Source: Syntrophobacteria bacterium
GTDB lineage: Bacteria; Desulfobacterota; Syntrophobacteria; JARFUL01
Reading direction: 5' to 3'
Length of the DNA: 5,072 nt
Assembly (NCBI GenBank): GCA_029289015.1
Contig: JARFUL010000272.1
Span: 1 to 5,072 of the forward strand
Below are positions 1 through 4,500 of the stretch, piece by piece. Every line of letters starts with the position of its first letter. Position 1 is the stretch's first letter. The position numbers and the translations under genes are program-made. Below the pieces are notes generated by a model. The model searched no databases. It worked only from the letters and a program-made list of their open reading frames with translations, and was not told the origin of the DNA.

Positions 1-145
1 GTTTCTTGTTTCTATATTCACTTAAACATGTACTAGCTAAGCATATGTCATTAAAGGCCATCATTAAGCGAATGATTACGCTAGCTTCATCGCCAGCATA
101 TTGTAACCTTCTAAGGTCTAAAAATCTTGTCCTTGTTGTTGACAT
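1..145 (-). CDS. Unrecognised protein, N-terminal 48 residues (runs off left edge)
   Basis: An open frame begins with ATG at 145-143 and stays open to the window edge, giving 48 residues that start MSTTRTRFLDLRRLQYAG. It lies 18 nt after the dinB stop codon, on the same strand and in the same frame, so it could be cotranscribed with dinB. The peptide looks protein-like: a basic N-terminus, then probable amphipathic helix (residues 21-40, containing VIIRLMM and FNDICLA), with a balanced mix of charged and hydrophobic residues and no low complexity. No Shine-Dalgarno sequence is evident before the ATG, which weakens the start. The DNA is AT-rich, unlike every other gene here, which suggests a different origin. 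I do not recognise the family and propose no function. The main doubt is whether 48 open codons in AT-rich DNA could be chance. Confidence 0.55.
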   Translation of the reverse strand, partial: MSTTRTRFLDLRRLQYAGDEASVIIRLMMAFNDICLASTCLSEYRNKK

Positions 146-189
146 AACTAATAAATCTGCAAATTATTCTTCAGAATTTAATAACTCAC
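1..189. other. AT-rich patch with abrupt composition boundary
   Basis: G+C is about 32% over positions 1-180 (58 of 180 bases), against about 65% in the adjacent dinB body (39 of 60 bases at 241-300). The change is sharp, near 185-190, and falls inside dinB: its last codons (Leu-Leu-Asn-Ser-Glu-Glu-stop) are written TTA TTA AAT TCT GAA GAA TAA, whereas the rest of the gene uses GC-ending codons. This fits a junction between native DNA and acquired DNA. No terminal inverted repeat, target-site duplication or tRNA attachment site is visible in the window. Confidence 0.6.
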
Positions 190-1345
190 CCGCTCTAACC
201 GCGGCCGGCCCGAACCTCTCCCGTATCTCCTCCATGGCCTCCTCCAGCCTCCTTAGCCTCTTCTTCTCCTCGGGCTCGCCGAAGAGCTCGAGCTGGAGGC
301 CAAGGCCGGCCCCCTCCAGCGCGCTCACCCCCACGCCCACGAGCCGGACGCCGGAGGAGACATCTTCTTTGTCAAGGAGGCCGGAGGCCGCGGCCTCTAT
401 GTCCGCCGCGAGGTCGGTGGAGGAGTCCAGCGACCTGGTCCTGGTCTTGAGCGTGAAATCCGCGCTCTTGAGCTTCAGGGTCACCTTCCTCCCCCTGAGC
501 CCCTTCTTCTTCAGCCTCCGGGCCACCTGCCGGGCCCTTTCGGCAAGCACCTTCTTCAGCTCGCGCTTCTCGCTCAAATCTTCCGTCAAGGTGGCCTCCG
601 AGCTCACCGACTTGGGGCCCCCGTATTCCTTGAGGCCCACGGCTCCCCCGCCAGCAGCAAGGCGAAAGAGCACCTCCCCGAACTTGCCGAACCAGGAGTA
701 GAGCTTTTTCAGCTCCACCTTTCTTAGGTCGCCCGCACTCCTTATGCCCCTGGCCCTGAGCTTCTCCTCCACCCTGCCCCCCACCCCGGGGAGCGCTCCC
801 ACCTCGAGCGGAGTGAGAAACTCGTCCACCCCTTCGGGGTCCACCACCATGAGCCCGTCCGGCTTGGCCAGGGAGGAGGCCAGCTTCGCTATGACACGGT
901 TGGGCCCTATGCCCACGGTGCATTTTATCCCCGATTCGGCGAGCACCCGTGCCTTTATCTTTCTTCCCGCGTCCCGGGGAGGGCCGTGGAGCCTCCTGGT
1001 GCCGCTGAGATCGAGGTACGCCTCGTCTATGGAAACCTGCTCCACCTGGGGGCTCATCGCGCCGAGGGCCTCCATAACCCTCTGGGAGACCTCCTTGTAG
1101 CGGGACATCCGAACCGGGAGGTATACCGCGTGGGGGCAGAGCTCCCGGGCCCTGAACATGGGCATCGCGGACCGGACCCCGAAACCCCTCGCCTCGTAGC
1201 TGGCGGAGGAGACCACCCCCCGCTGGGAGAGCCCGCCCACGATCACCGGGCTGCCCCCGAGCTCCGGGTTGTCCAGCACCTCCACCGCCGCGTAGAACGC
1301 GTCCATGTCCACGTGCGCGATGATCCTCGCGTCTTCAAGGACCAT
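164..1345 (-). CDS. dinB: DNA polymerase IV, Y-family translesion polymerase
   Basis: Error-prone DNA polymerase that extends past damaged template bases. The 393-aa product shows the Y-family architecture. The palm/finger part has the metal-binding motif HVDMDAFYAAVE (Asp13, Asp15), with Tyr18 at the steric-gate position that excludes ribonucleotides. It also has the SYEAR motif near 49-53 (Tyr50, Arg53), the catalytic acids in SIDEAYLD (Asp107, Glu108), and GIGPNRVIAKLAS at 145-157. A helix-hairpin-helix thumb follows (LPGVGGRVEEKLRARGI, 185-201), then the little-finger domain (about 245-345). QLELF at 351-355 matches the bacterial sliding-clamp binding pattern QLxLF, and a helical tail with ERFGP is common in long bacterial DinB proteins. 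The ATG at 1345 is chosen because GGGGAG lies 8 nt upstream and the first motif begins at residue 11. A longer frame to 1531 would add 62 unlikely residues and overlap the Nudix gene. The last few codons are AT-rich, unlike the rest. Catalytic residues look intact. Confidence 0.95.
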   Translation of the reverse strand: MVLEDARIIAHVDMDAFYAAVEVLDNPELGGSPVIVGGLSQRGVVSSASYEARGFGVRSAMPMFRARELCPHAVYLPVRMSRYKEVSQRVMEALGAMSPQVEQVSIDEAYLDLSGTRRLHGPPRDAGRKIKARVLAESGIKCTVGIGPNRVIAKLASSLAKPDGLMVVDPEGVDEFLTPLEVGALPGVGGRVEEKLRARGIRSAGDLRKVELKKLYSWFGKFGEVLFRLAAGGGAVGLKEYGGPKSVSSEATLTEDLSEKRELKKVLAERARQVARRLKKKGLRGRKVTLKLKSADFTLKTRTRSLDSSTDLAADIEAAASGLLDKEDVSSGVRLVGVGVSALEGAGLGLQLELFGEPEEKKRLRRLEEAMEEIRERFGPAAVRAGELLNSEE

Positions 1346-1353
1346 GACCCAGG

Positions 1354-1361
1354 CTCCCCTT
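1354..1361 (-). promoter_or_regulatory. Ribosome binding site deciding the dinB start
   Basis: AAGGGGAG on the minus strand, with GGGGAG at 1359-1354 spaced 8 nt from the ATG at 1345. It supports the 393-residue form of DinB over the longer open frame beginning at 1531. Confidence 0.75.
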
Positions 1362-1382
1362 CTGAAAAGCGCATTTTCCCAG

Positions 1383-1409
1383 ATTATAATGTTTTGGGCG
1401 GGCTGGCAA
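1383..1409 (-). promoter_or_regulatory. Sigma70-type promoter for dinB
   Basis: On the minus strand a perfect TATAAT lies at 1388-1383 and TTGCCA (5 of 6 to the -35 consensus) at 1409-1404. The spacer is 15 bp, shorter than the ideal 17. Transcription would start near 1376, leaving a leader of about 30 nt before the dinB ATG. The -35 end touches the T-tract of the terminator behind the Nudix gene. No E. coli-type LexA box (CTGT-N8-ACAG) is seen nearby, so SOS control of that kind is not supported. Confidence 0.6.
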
Positions 1410-1438
1410 AAGAAGAATGGAGCGGAACCAGCCGCCCC
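1408..1438 (-). terminator. Intrinsic terminator downstream of the Nudix gene
   Basis: On the minus strand GGGGCGG (1438-1432), loop CTGGTT, CCGCTCC (1425-1419) form a 7-bp stem with one G-U pair, followed by the T-rich tract ATTCTTCTTTT (1418-1408). It lies about 40 nt after the Nudix stop codon and just upstream of the dinB promoter. It would separate the Nudix transcript from dinB. Confidence 0.6.
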
Positions 1439-1478
1439 TCTACCCCGTGGCACCGGGCCTCTCACCCCTGGCGGGCCT

Positions 1479-1943
1479 TCATATGAGCACGAGCCGCGCC
1501 ACCTCGCCGAGGGCCGCGGACCGGGCCGCACGGGCCACCCTCTCCAGGTCGCCCGCGGGGTCCACCCGGGAAAGCTCTTTCAGAGGGAAAAACCTCAGGT
1601 CCGCCGCGTCGGAGCCGGGTCTGGGCTCCCCGGACTCCACAAGGCACAGGAAGTCCCAGATCAGGTAGTGGTACATGACCCTTCCCTCCCCGTCCCTGTA
1701 TATCCTCTCGGCCAGGGCCACCGGCGGGCCCACCCGGACATTGAGGCCGGTCTCCTCCCCCACCTCCCTGGCCACCGCGTCTACGAGCCGCTCCCCCACC
1801 CTCACCGCTCCCCCGGGGAAGGACCATATCCCCTCTGAAGGGGGTCCTCCCCTCTTGATGAGCAGGACCTCGTCGCCGCGCAGCACCACGCCAGCCGCGG
1901 CCAGAACCGGGGAGCGCGGGTATTCACGTCCGTCTTTTTCCAT
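1479..1943 (-). CDS. Nudix hydrolase (MutT/ADP-ribose pyrophosphatase-like)
   Basis: A 154-aa single-domain Nudix protein, predicted to cleave a nucleoside diphosphate linked to another moiety using Mg2+ or Mn2+. The Nudix box G-x5-E-x7-REU-x-EE-x-G-U is complete at residues 45-67: Gly45, Glu51, Arg59-Glu60, Glu63-Glu64, Gly66-Leu67. It is preceded by GIWSFPGG (38-45), the usual lead-in strand, and by the N-terminal strand AAAGVVLRGDEVLLIKR (15-31). Glu60, Glu63 and Glu64 are the expected metal ligands. Substrate cannot be read from the sequence: 8-oxo-dGTP, ADP-ribose or dinucleoside polyphosphates are all possible. It follows the 141-aa gene by 49 bp on the same strand with no evident terminator between, so cotranscription is likely. 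The ATG lacks a clear Shine-Dalgarno sequence, but the frame upstream has no other ATG or GTG before the preceding gene ends. Confidence 0.9.
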   Translation of the reverse strand: MEKDGREYPRSPVLAAAGVVLRGDEVLLIKRGGPPSEGIWSFPGGAVRVGERLVDAVAREVGEETGLNVRVGPPVALAERIYRDGEGRVMYHYLIWDFLCLVESGEPRPGSDAADLRFFPLKELSRVDPAGDLERVARAARSAALGEVARLVLI

Positions 1944-1992
1944 GTCATTAAGAGAGTGAGGGCATGCGGGCTTAAGCCGGTAAGGACCTTTT

Positions 1993-2418
1993 TTAGGGAG
2001 AGCCGATGACCTTTTGGACCTGGGAGTTTATCGCGTTGTAGATGTCCTGGTCGGTGCCGAATATGTCCACCACGGACTTGTGATCAATGAGCTCCTCAAG
2101 GACGAACGCGGTGAGGAAGAGGGAGACGAAATGGGGACGGGATACCACATCGCGGAAGGGGGCCACCTGATATTGAAGCTCGAACTCGTCCCCCCGCAGG
2201 AGAACGTCGATGGCCTTTAGGAGCTGGACTTCAACGTCCTTCTTCGAGGTTATCTCGAGGAGCTTGTCCTCCACGAGCTTCACGGTCAAATGGTTTATGA
2301 GGTCTTCCTTCTTCTCCCAAAGGATATTGAGAACCCTGGAGCGCTCCAGCTCTTTGGCATGGTCCAGGCGGGAGACCACCTTTGCCTCGCGTATGTTGGG
2401 TCTGTATTCCCTAGCCAT
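1993..2418 (-). CDS. Unrecognised soluble helical protein, 141 aa
   Basis: I do not recognise this family. The frame begins at ATG 2418 and ends in TAA. The protein has no signal peptide or membrane segment, is rich in charged residues and looks almost wholly helical. A basic N-terminus (residues 1-35, with RLDHAKELERSRVL) is followed by alternating charged and hydrophobic helices: KEDLINHLTVKLVEDKLLEI at 37-56, then a helix around 62-75 (VEVQLLKAIDVLL), a segment with Pro87 and Pro95, a hydrophobic helix at 97-111 (FVSLFLTAFVLEELI), and a tail with IFGTDQDIYNAIN. There are no cysteines or zinc motifs and no recognisable catalytic motif. A promoter-like site lies about 40 nt upstream, and the Nudix gene follows by 49 bp, so the two are probably one transcript. 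There is no obvious Shine-Dalgarno sequence. Codon use matches the neighbours. Confidence 0.8.
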   Translation of the reverse strand: MAREYRPNIREAKVVSRLDHAKELERSRVLNILWEKKEDLINHLTVKLVEDKLLEITSKKDVEVQLLKAIDVLLRGDEFELQYQVAPFRDVVSRPHFVSLFLTAFVLEELIDHKSVVDIFGTDQDIYNAINSQVQKVIGSP

Positions 2419-2456
2419 ACACGAAGAATAAACCCGCGCCTGGCCTAAGGCAAGTA

Positions 2457-2485
2457 AAAATATTCATAAAATACGCGTAAGGCAA
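2457..2485 (-). promoter_or_regulatory. Sigma70-like promoter for the 141-aa gene and Nudix gene
   Basis: On the minus strand TTGCCT (2485-2480) and TATTTT (2462-2457) are separated by exactly 17 bp; each matches 4 of 6 consensus bases. Start of transcription would be near 2450, about 30 nt before the ATG at 2418. The spacer contains the palindrome TACGCGTA (2472-2479), a possible operator. It is one of the few AT-rich spots in this GC-rich stretch. Confidence 0.45.
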
Positions 2486-2539
2486 TAACAGGCCCGGCCA
2501 GGGTCGCGGCAAAGGCTGGCCCAAAACCGAGGTCCGGGT

Positions 2540-2545
2540 TAAAAT
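2540..2545 (+). promoter_or_regulatory. Possible -10 element for the membrane methyltransferase-like gene
   Basis: TAAAAT (5 of 6 to TATAAT) lies 32 bp before the ATG at 2578. No good -35 hexamer stands 16-18 bp upstream (TGGCCC at 2517-2522 matches only 3 of 6), so this is weak. The rest of 2419-2577 holds the divergent promoter and a GC-rich imperfect repeat (GGCCAG/CTGGCC, near 2496-2521), and no gene that I can support. Confidence 0.3.
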
Positions 2546-2564
2546 CCTTACATCACGCGTCCCG

Positions 2565-2570
2565 GGGGAG
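2565..2570 (+). promoter_or_regulatory. Ribosome binding site for the 204-aa membrane protein
   Basis: GGGGAG with 7 nt (CACTAAA) before the ATG at 2578; a strong Shine-Dalgarno sequence that fixes this start rather than the internal Met at residue 7. Confidence 0.75.
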
Positions 2571-2577
2571 CACTAAA

Positions 2578-3192
2578 ATGCTGAAGAGCCACACTATGCT
2601 CGCGCTGATCTGGATACTGTGGTGCGGGTTTCACTCTTTGCTTATCACCCCGGAGGTCACGGGGCTCGCCCGGAGGCTGCTCGGGGAGCGGTTTCACTAC
2701 TATCGCCTCGCGTACTCCCTCTTCAGCCTCGTCACCATTGCCCCGGTTCTCCTCTACGAATACTCCCTCGCGTCCCCTCGGCTCCTATCGTGGTCCGGGG
2801 GTCTCGCTCTTGTGAGGTGGCCCGTTCTCTTTTTGGGCATTGTGGTGGGCGCGTCCGCCGCGAGGCTCTACGGACCGCTCAACCTCTTCGGGCTTAGGGT
2901 TCTATTGGGCGGCGGCAGGGGTCTGGAGGACTCCCTCATCACGGAGGGCATCCTCGGGAAGATCCGCCATCCCCTGTACCTCTCGGGCATCCTGATACTT
3001 TGGACCTCAAGGTCCGTGACCCTGGCCCGCGCAACCACCGCGGCGGTGCTCTCCGCGTACCTCGTCGCGGGCGCGCTCCTGGAGGAGAGAAAGATCGCGG
3101 CCCGTTTCGGCAGGGAGTACATCGACTACATGGCCCGGGTGCCCCGGTTCATACCCGTGGACTGGGTTAGAAGGAAGATCTTCGGGGGATAG
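2578..3192 (+). CDS. Integral membrane methyltransferase-like protein (isoprenylcysteine methyltransferase/NnrU-like)
   Basis: A 204-aa membrane protein with about five hydrophobic segments: roughly 7-23, 44-62, 79-97, 132-145 and 150-168. The C-terminal half carries the pattern of the isoprenylcysteine carboxyl methyltransferase-like superfamily, which uses S-adenosylmethionine inside the membrane: GKIRHPLYLSGILILW (Arg130, His131, Pro132, Tyr134), then the acidic-basic LLEERKIAARFGREYIDYMARVPRFIP (Glu169, Glu170, Arg171, Phe177, Tyr181, Tyr184, Pro189, Pro193). The N-terminal WCGFHSLLITP followed by ARRLLG...YYRLAYSLFSL resembles NnrU and methanethiol S-methyltransferase relatives. The substrate is unknown; bacteria rarely have prenylated proteins, so a small thiol, a lipid or another amphiphile is more likely. 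It is monocistronic, divergent from the 141-aa gene and converging on yhhQ with a 6-bp gap. Family call fairly sure, function open. Confidence 0.8.
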   Translation: MLKSHTMLALIWILWCGFHSLLITPEVTGLARRLLGERFHYYRLAYSLFSLVTIAPVLLYEYSLASPRLLSWSGGLALVRWPVLFLGIVVGASAARLYGPLNLFGLRVLLGGGRGLEDSLITEGILGKIRHPLYLSGILILWTSRSVTLARATTAAVLSAYLVAGALLEERKIAARFGREYIDYMARVPRFIPVDWVRRKIFGG

Positions 3193-3198
3193 GCCCTT

Positions 3199-3858
3199 TT
3201 ACCCGCGCGGCGCGGCCCTTGCCTCCTCAGCGGTCCTCTTCACAAGGAGGTGCACGAGCAGGTAGACCAGGGGCGTGTCCAGGACCGCGAACGCGAGCTT
3301 GATTACCCACTGCCCCCAGATGAGGGGCACCACGGGCATCACTCCCCAGAACGCGATGGATATGAAGACCGTGGAGTCTATGAGCTGGCTCAGCGCGGTG
3401 GAGAGCGTGTTCCTCAGCCAAAGGTGCCTGCCCGAGGTGACCCGGCTCAAAAGGTGGAATATCCAGACGTCGTGGTACTGGCTGAGCAGGTAGGCCAGGA
3501 GGGAGGCCACCATTATCCGGCTGGTCTGGCTCAGCAGCTTGGAGAAGGCCTTCTGGTCCTTGAAGAAGGGAGCAGGGGGCAGAAGAACCGCCGCGTAGGC
3601 AAAGACCAGGGCCACCACGAGCGCGAGGAACCCCGCGGTCACCACCCTCCTCGCGGGCTCCTCGCCCCAGGTCTCGCCCACCACGTCGGTGATCACGAAG
3701 GTGAGGCAGTAGGCAATGACGCCCGCGGGAACGAAGAGCCCGAAGATGGTGATGATCTTGGCCGCGGTGACGGACGCGATGACGAGGAGCCCCGAAAAGA
3801 CCGCGACGAGAAGGGGATACACGAGCCCCGGCGGATTGGCCTTTTTAGATATCCCCAT
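3199..3858 (-). CDS. yhhQ: Queuosine precursor transporter (YhhQ family)
   Basis: A 219-aa inner-membrane protein of the YhhQ/DUF165 family, which imports queuosine precursors (preQ0, preQ1 or queuine, depending on species). It has about six hydrophobic helices: roughly 12-32, 38-58, 74-94, 113-135, 152-172 and 178-203. Family motifs are present: FVITDVVGETWG (54-65, Thr57, Asp58, Glu62), SRIMVASLLAYLLSQYHDVW (113-132), and LWLRNTLSTALSQLIDSTVF (146-165, Arg149, Ser153, Gln158, Asp161). It ends with a basic cytoplasmic tail. Its ATG lies inside the end of queF: the two reading frames overlap by 14 nt (3845-3858), which indicates one transcript and probable translational coupling. The partner gene makes preQ0 or preQ1 the most likely cargo. 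The sequence does not settle which one. Confidence 0.9.
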   Translation of the reverse strand: MGISKKANPPGLVYPLLVAVFSGLLVIASVTAAKIITIFGLFVPAGVIAYCLTFVITDVVGETWGEEPARRVVTAGFLALVVALVFAYAAVLLPPAPFFKDQKAFSKLLSQTSRIMVASLLAYLLSQYHDVWIFHLLSRVTSGRHLWLRNTLSTALSQLIDSTVFISIAFWGVMPVVPLIWGQWVIKLAFAVLDTPLVYLLVHLLVKRTAEEARAAPRG

Positions 3859-4243
3859 GAGAAGCCGCCACCTGGATGGTAATCCCTCCCCTGGGGCGCA
3901 TCTTCACCTCCACCCGCATGGACTTGGGGCTGGCCGCGTTCACAAGGTCCTCGAGGATCCTGTTGGCCATCTCCTCCGCGAAGACCCCGGAGTTGCGGAA
4001 GCTCATGAGGTAGAGCTTCAGGGACTTGGACTCGATGCACCTCTCTTCCGGCGTGTAGCTTATCCGGACCTCGTAGTAGTCGGGCTGCCCGGTGATGGGG
4101 CAGAGCGAGGTGACCTCCTCGGTGGAGAAGATGACGAGGTAGTCCCTTTGCCTGTGGCGGTTCGCGAAGGTCTCAAGGAGGTCCGGGTCCAGCTCGTAGC
4201 TGTACTCGGTGCGGCCCGGCTTGAGGTGGGTGAGCTCGTCCAC
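3845..4243 (-). CDS. queF: NADPH-dependent 7-cyano-7-deazaguanine (preQ0) reductase
   Basis: QueF reduces the nitrile of preQ0 to the aminomethyl group of preQ1 with two NADPH, the step before insertion into tRNA by Tgt. The 132-aa product is the single-module form with a T-fold. Visible marks: TSLCPITGQPDY with the thioimide-forming Cys48 and Asp55, seven residues apart as in Bacillus subtilis; the QueF signature ESKSLKLYL at 71-79, linked to NADPH binding; SFRNSGVFAEE at 81-91 with Glu90; and the RPRGGI strand at 116-121. The His that precedes this Glu in B. subtilis (FHED) is Ala89 here. The C-terminus stops soon after the RPRGGI strand and lacks the longer B. subtilis tail; short forms occur in other bacteria. 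The start is GTG at 4243-4241, supported by GGAGG 8 nt upstream; no ATG is available before the in-frame stop. The 14-nt overlap with yhhQ marks an operon. Confidence 0.95.
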   Translation of the reverse strand: MDELTHLKPGRTEYSYELDPDLLETFANRHRQRDYLVIFSTEEVTSLCPITGQPDYYEVRISYTPEERCIESKSLKLYLMSFRNSGVFAEEMANRILEDLVNAASPKSMRVEVKMRPRGGITIQVAASHGDI

Positions 4244-4248
4244 TTGGG

Positions 4249-4256
4249 CTTCCTCC
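4249..4256 (-). promoter_or_regulatory. Shine-Dalgarno sequence deciding the GTG start of queF
   Basis: GGAGGAAG on the minus strand, with GGAGG at 4256-4252 and 8 nt to the GTG at 4243. It directly adjoins one arm (4258-4265) of the leader inverted repeat, so its accessibility may depend on leader folding. Confidence 0.75.
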
Positions 4257-4257
4257 C

Positions 4258-4305
4258 CGGACGATACGCCTGATTATCTTCTTGAGAAAAATTCGGATCG
4301 TCCGA
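4258..4305 (-). promoter_or_regulatory. Candidate attenuator / alternative-pairing leader of queF
   Basis: In the queF leader (minus strand) TCGGA (4305-4301), loop CGA, TCCGA (4297-4293) form a 5-bp hairpin followed by ATTTTTCTC, a weak intrinsic-terminator shape. The segment CGGACGAT (4304-4297) is also perfectly complementary to ATCGTCCG (4265-4258), which sits next to the Shine-Dalgarno sequence. The two pairings cannot form together. This is the layout of a terminator/antiterminator or ribosome-access switch, but the terminator stem is short. The same repeats could instead be DNA operator half-sites. No preQ1-I consensus was recognised here. Confidence 0.35.
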
Positions 4306-4339
4306 TATTGAAATTAACTAAAGTCTATGAGTGAGCTGC

Positions 4340-4358
4340 GCCCCGGCAAATTCGGGGC
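4340..4358 (-). other. GC-rich hairpin at the predicted 5' end of the queF mRNA
   Basis: GCCCCG (4358-4353), loop AATTTGC, CGGGGC (4345-4340): a perfect 6-bp GC stem with a 7-nt loop. It would begin at or one base after the predicted transcript start (about 4359). It could protect the 5' end or be part of a folded leader. Confidence 0.4.
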
Positions 4359-4365
4359 TGGGGCT

Positions 4366-4393
4366 ATATTAGCAGAATTTCCCGGCATTACAA
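4366..4393 (-). promoter_or_regulatory. Promoter for queF-yhhQ (extended -10)
   Basis: On the minus strand TTGTAA (4393-4388; 4 of 6), a 16-bp spacer and TAATAT (4371-4366; 4 of 6), preceded by TGC as an extended -10. The predicted start near 4359 gives a leader of about 116 nt, long enough for RNA-based control. The -35 hexamer lies in the centre of the inverted repeat 4381-4402. Confidence 0.45.
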
Positions 4394-4406
4394 AGGGCCG
4401 GGTTTT
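4381..4406 (+). repeat. Inverted repeat CCCGGC-N10-GCCGGG with T-tract: operator or plus-strand terminator
   Basis: CCCGGC (4381-4386) and GCCGGG (4397-4402) form a perfect 6-bp inverted repeat with a 10-nt centre, followed on the plus strand by TTTT (4403-4406). As RNA it resembles an intrinsic terminator on the plus strand, but I see no plus-strand gene ending just before it. As DNA it brackets the -35 element of the queF promoter, a typical repressor-operator position. Either role is inference. Confidence 0.4.
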
Positions 4407-4458
4407 CGTGTGATTCTTCCTTTGCTATGACCCAAGACGCAATATATCTTACTTTATA

Positions 4459-4486
4459 TTTAAAACTATTGATATTGTTAGATAAT
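4459..4486 (+). promoter_or_regulatory. Possible promoter for the 105-aa protein
   Basis: TTTAAA (4459-4464; 4 of 6) and GATAAT (4481-4486; 5 of 6) are spaced 16 bp in the AT-rich stretch before the ATG at 4501. The start would be only a few bases before the coding region, giving a very short leader, so an alternative promoter further up is possible. The site is weak because the whole stretch is AT-rich. Confidence 0.3.
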
Positions 4487-4500
4487 AATGGAATCCGAGG

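Noticed and set aside
6..701. Long plus-strand open frame starting in the AT-rich edge
   Set aside because: From about 190 on it is the antisense shadow of dinB, with a Ser/Pro-rich product and no domain. The AT-rich part is better explained by the minus-strand partial gene.
1346..1478. LexA/SOS box upstream of dinB
   Set aside because: No CTGT-N8-ACAG or GAAC-N4-GTTC site was found. A lineage-specific LexA motif cannot be ruled out.
1346..1531. N-terminal extension of DinB to an ATG at 1531
   Set aside because: It would overlap the Nudix gene, cross the terminator and the TATAAT promoter, and add 62 residues rich in Arg, Pro and Gly with no family match. The ATG at 1345 has a proper Shine-Dalgarno sequence.
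3193..3198. Bidirectional terminator between the convergent membrane methyltransferase-like gene and yhhQ
   Set aside because: The 6-bp gap and adjacent bases show no stem with a T-tract on either strand. The same holds for the 19-bp gap at 4819-4837.
3250..3882. Plus-strand open frame opposite yhhQ
   Set aside because: Product is rich in His, Gly, Glu and Arg without hydrophobic core, the typical antisense shadow of a GC-rich membrane-protein gene. The minus strand matches YhhQ throughout.
4340..4358. tRNA T-arm-like stem-loop (5-6 bp stem, 7-nt loop)
   Set aside because: The loop lacks TTCRANY, and no acceptor, D or anticodon arm can be drawn around it.
4327..4413. 28-codon plus-strand small ORF (MSELRPGKFGAG...) over the inverted repeat
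   Set aside because: No Shine-Dalgarno sequence, no convincing promoter, and it coincides with the queF promoter and hairpins on the other strand. Could be a chance frame.
4244..4500. Canonical preQ1-I riboswitch in the queF leader
   Set aside because: I looked on both strands for the short hairpin with a cytosine-rich loop followed by the A-rich tail and did not find a match. Other preQ1 classes need a covariance-model search.
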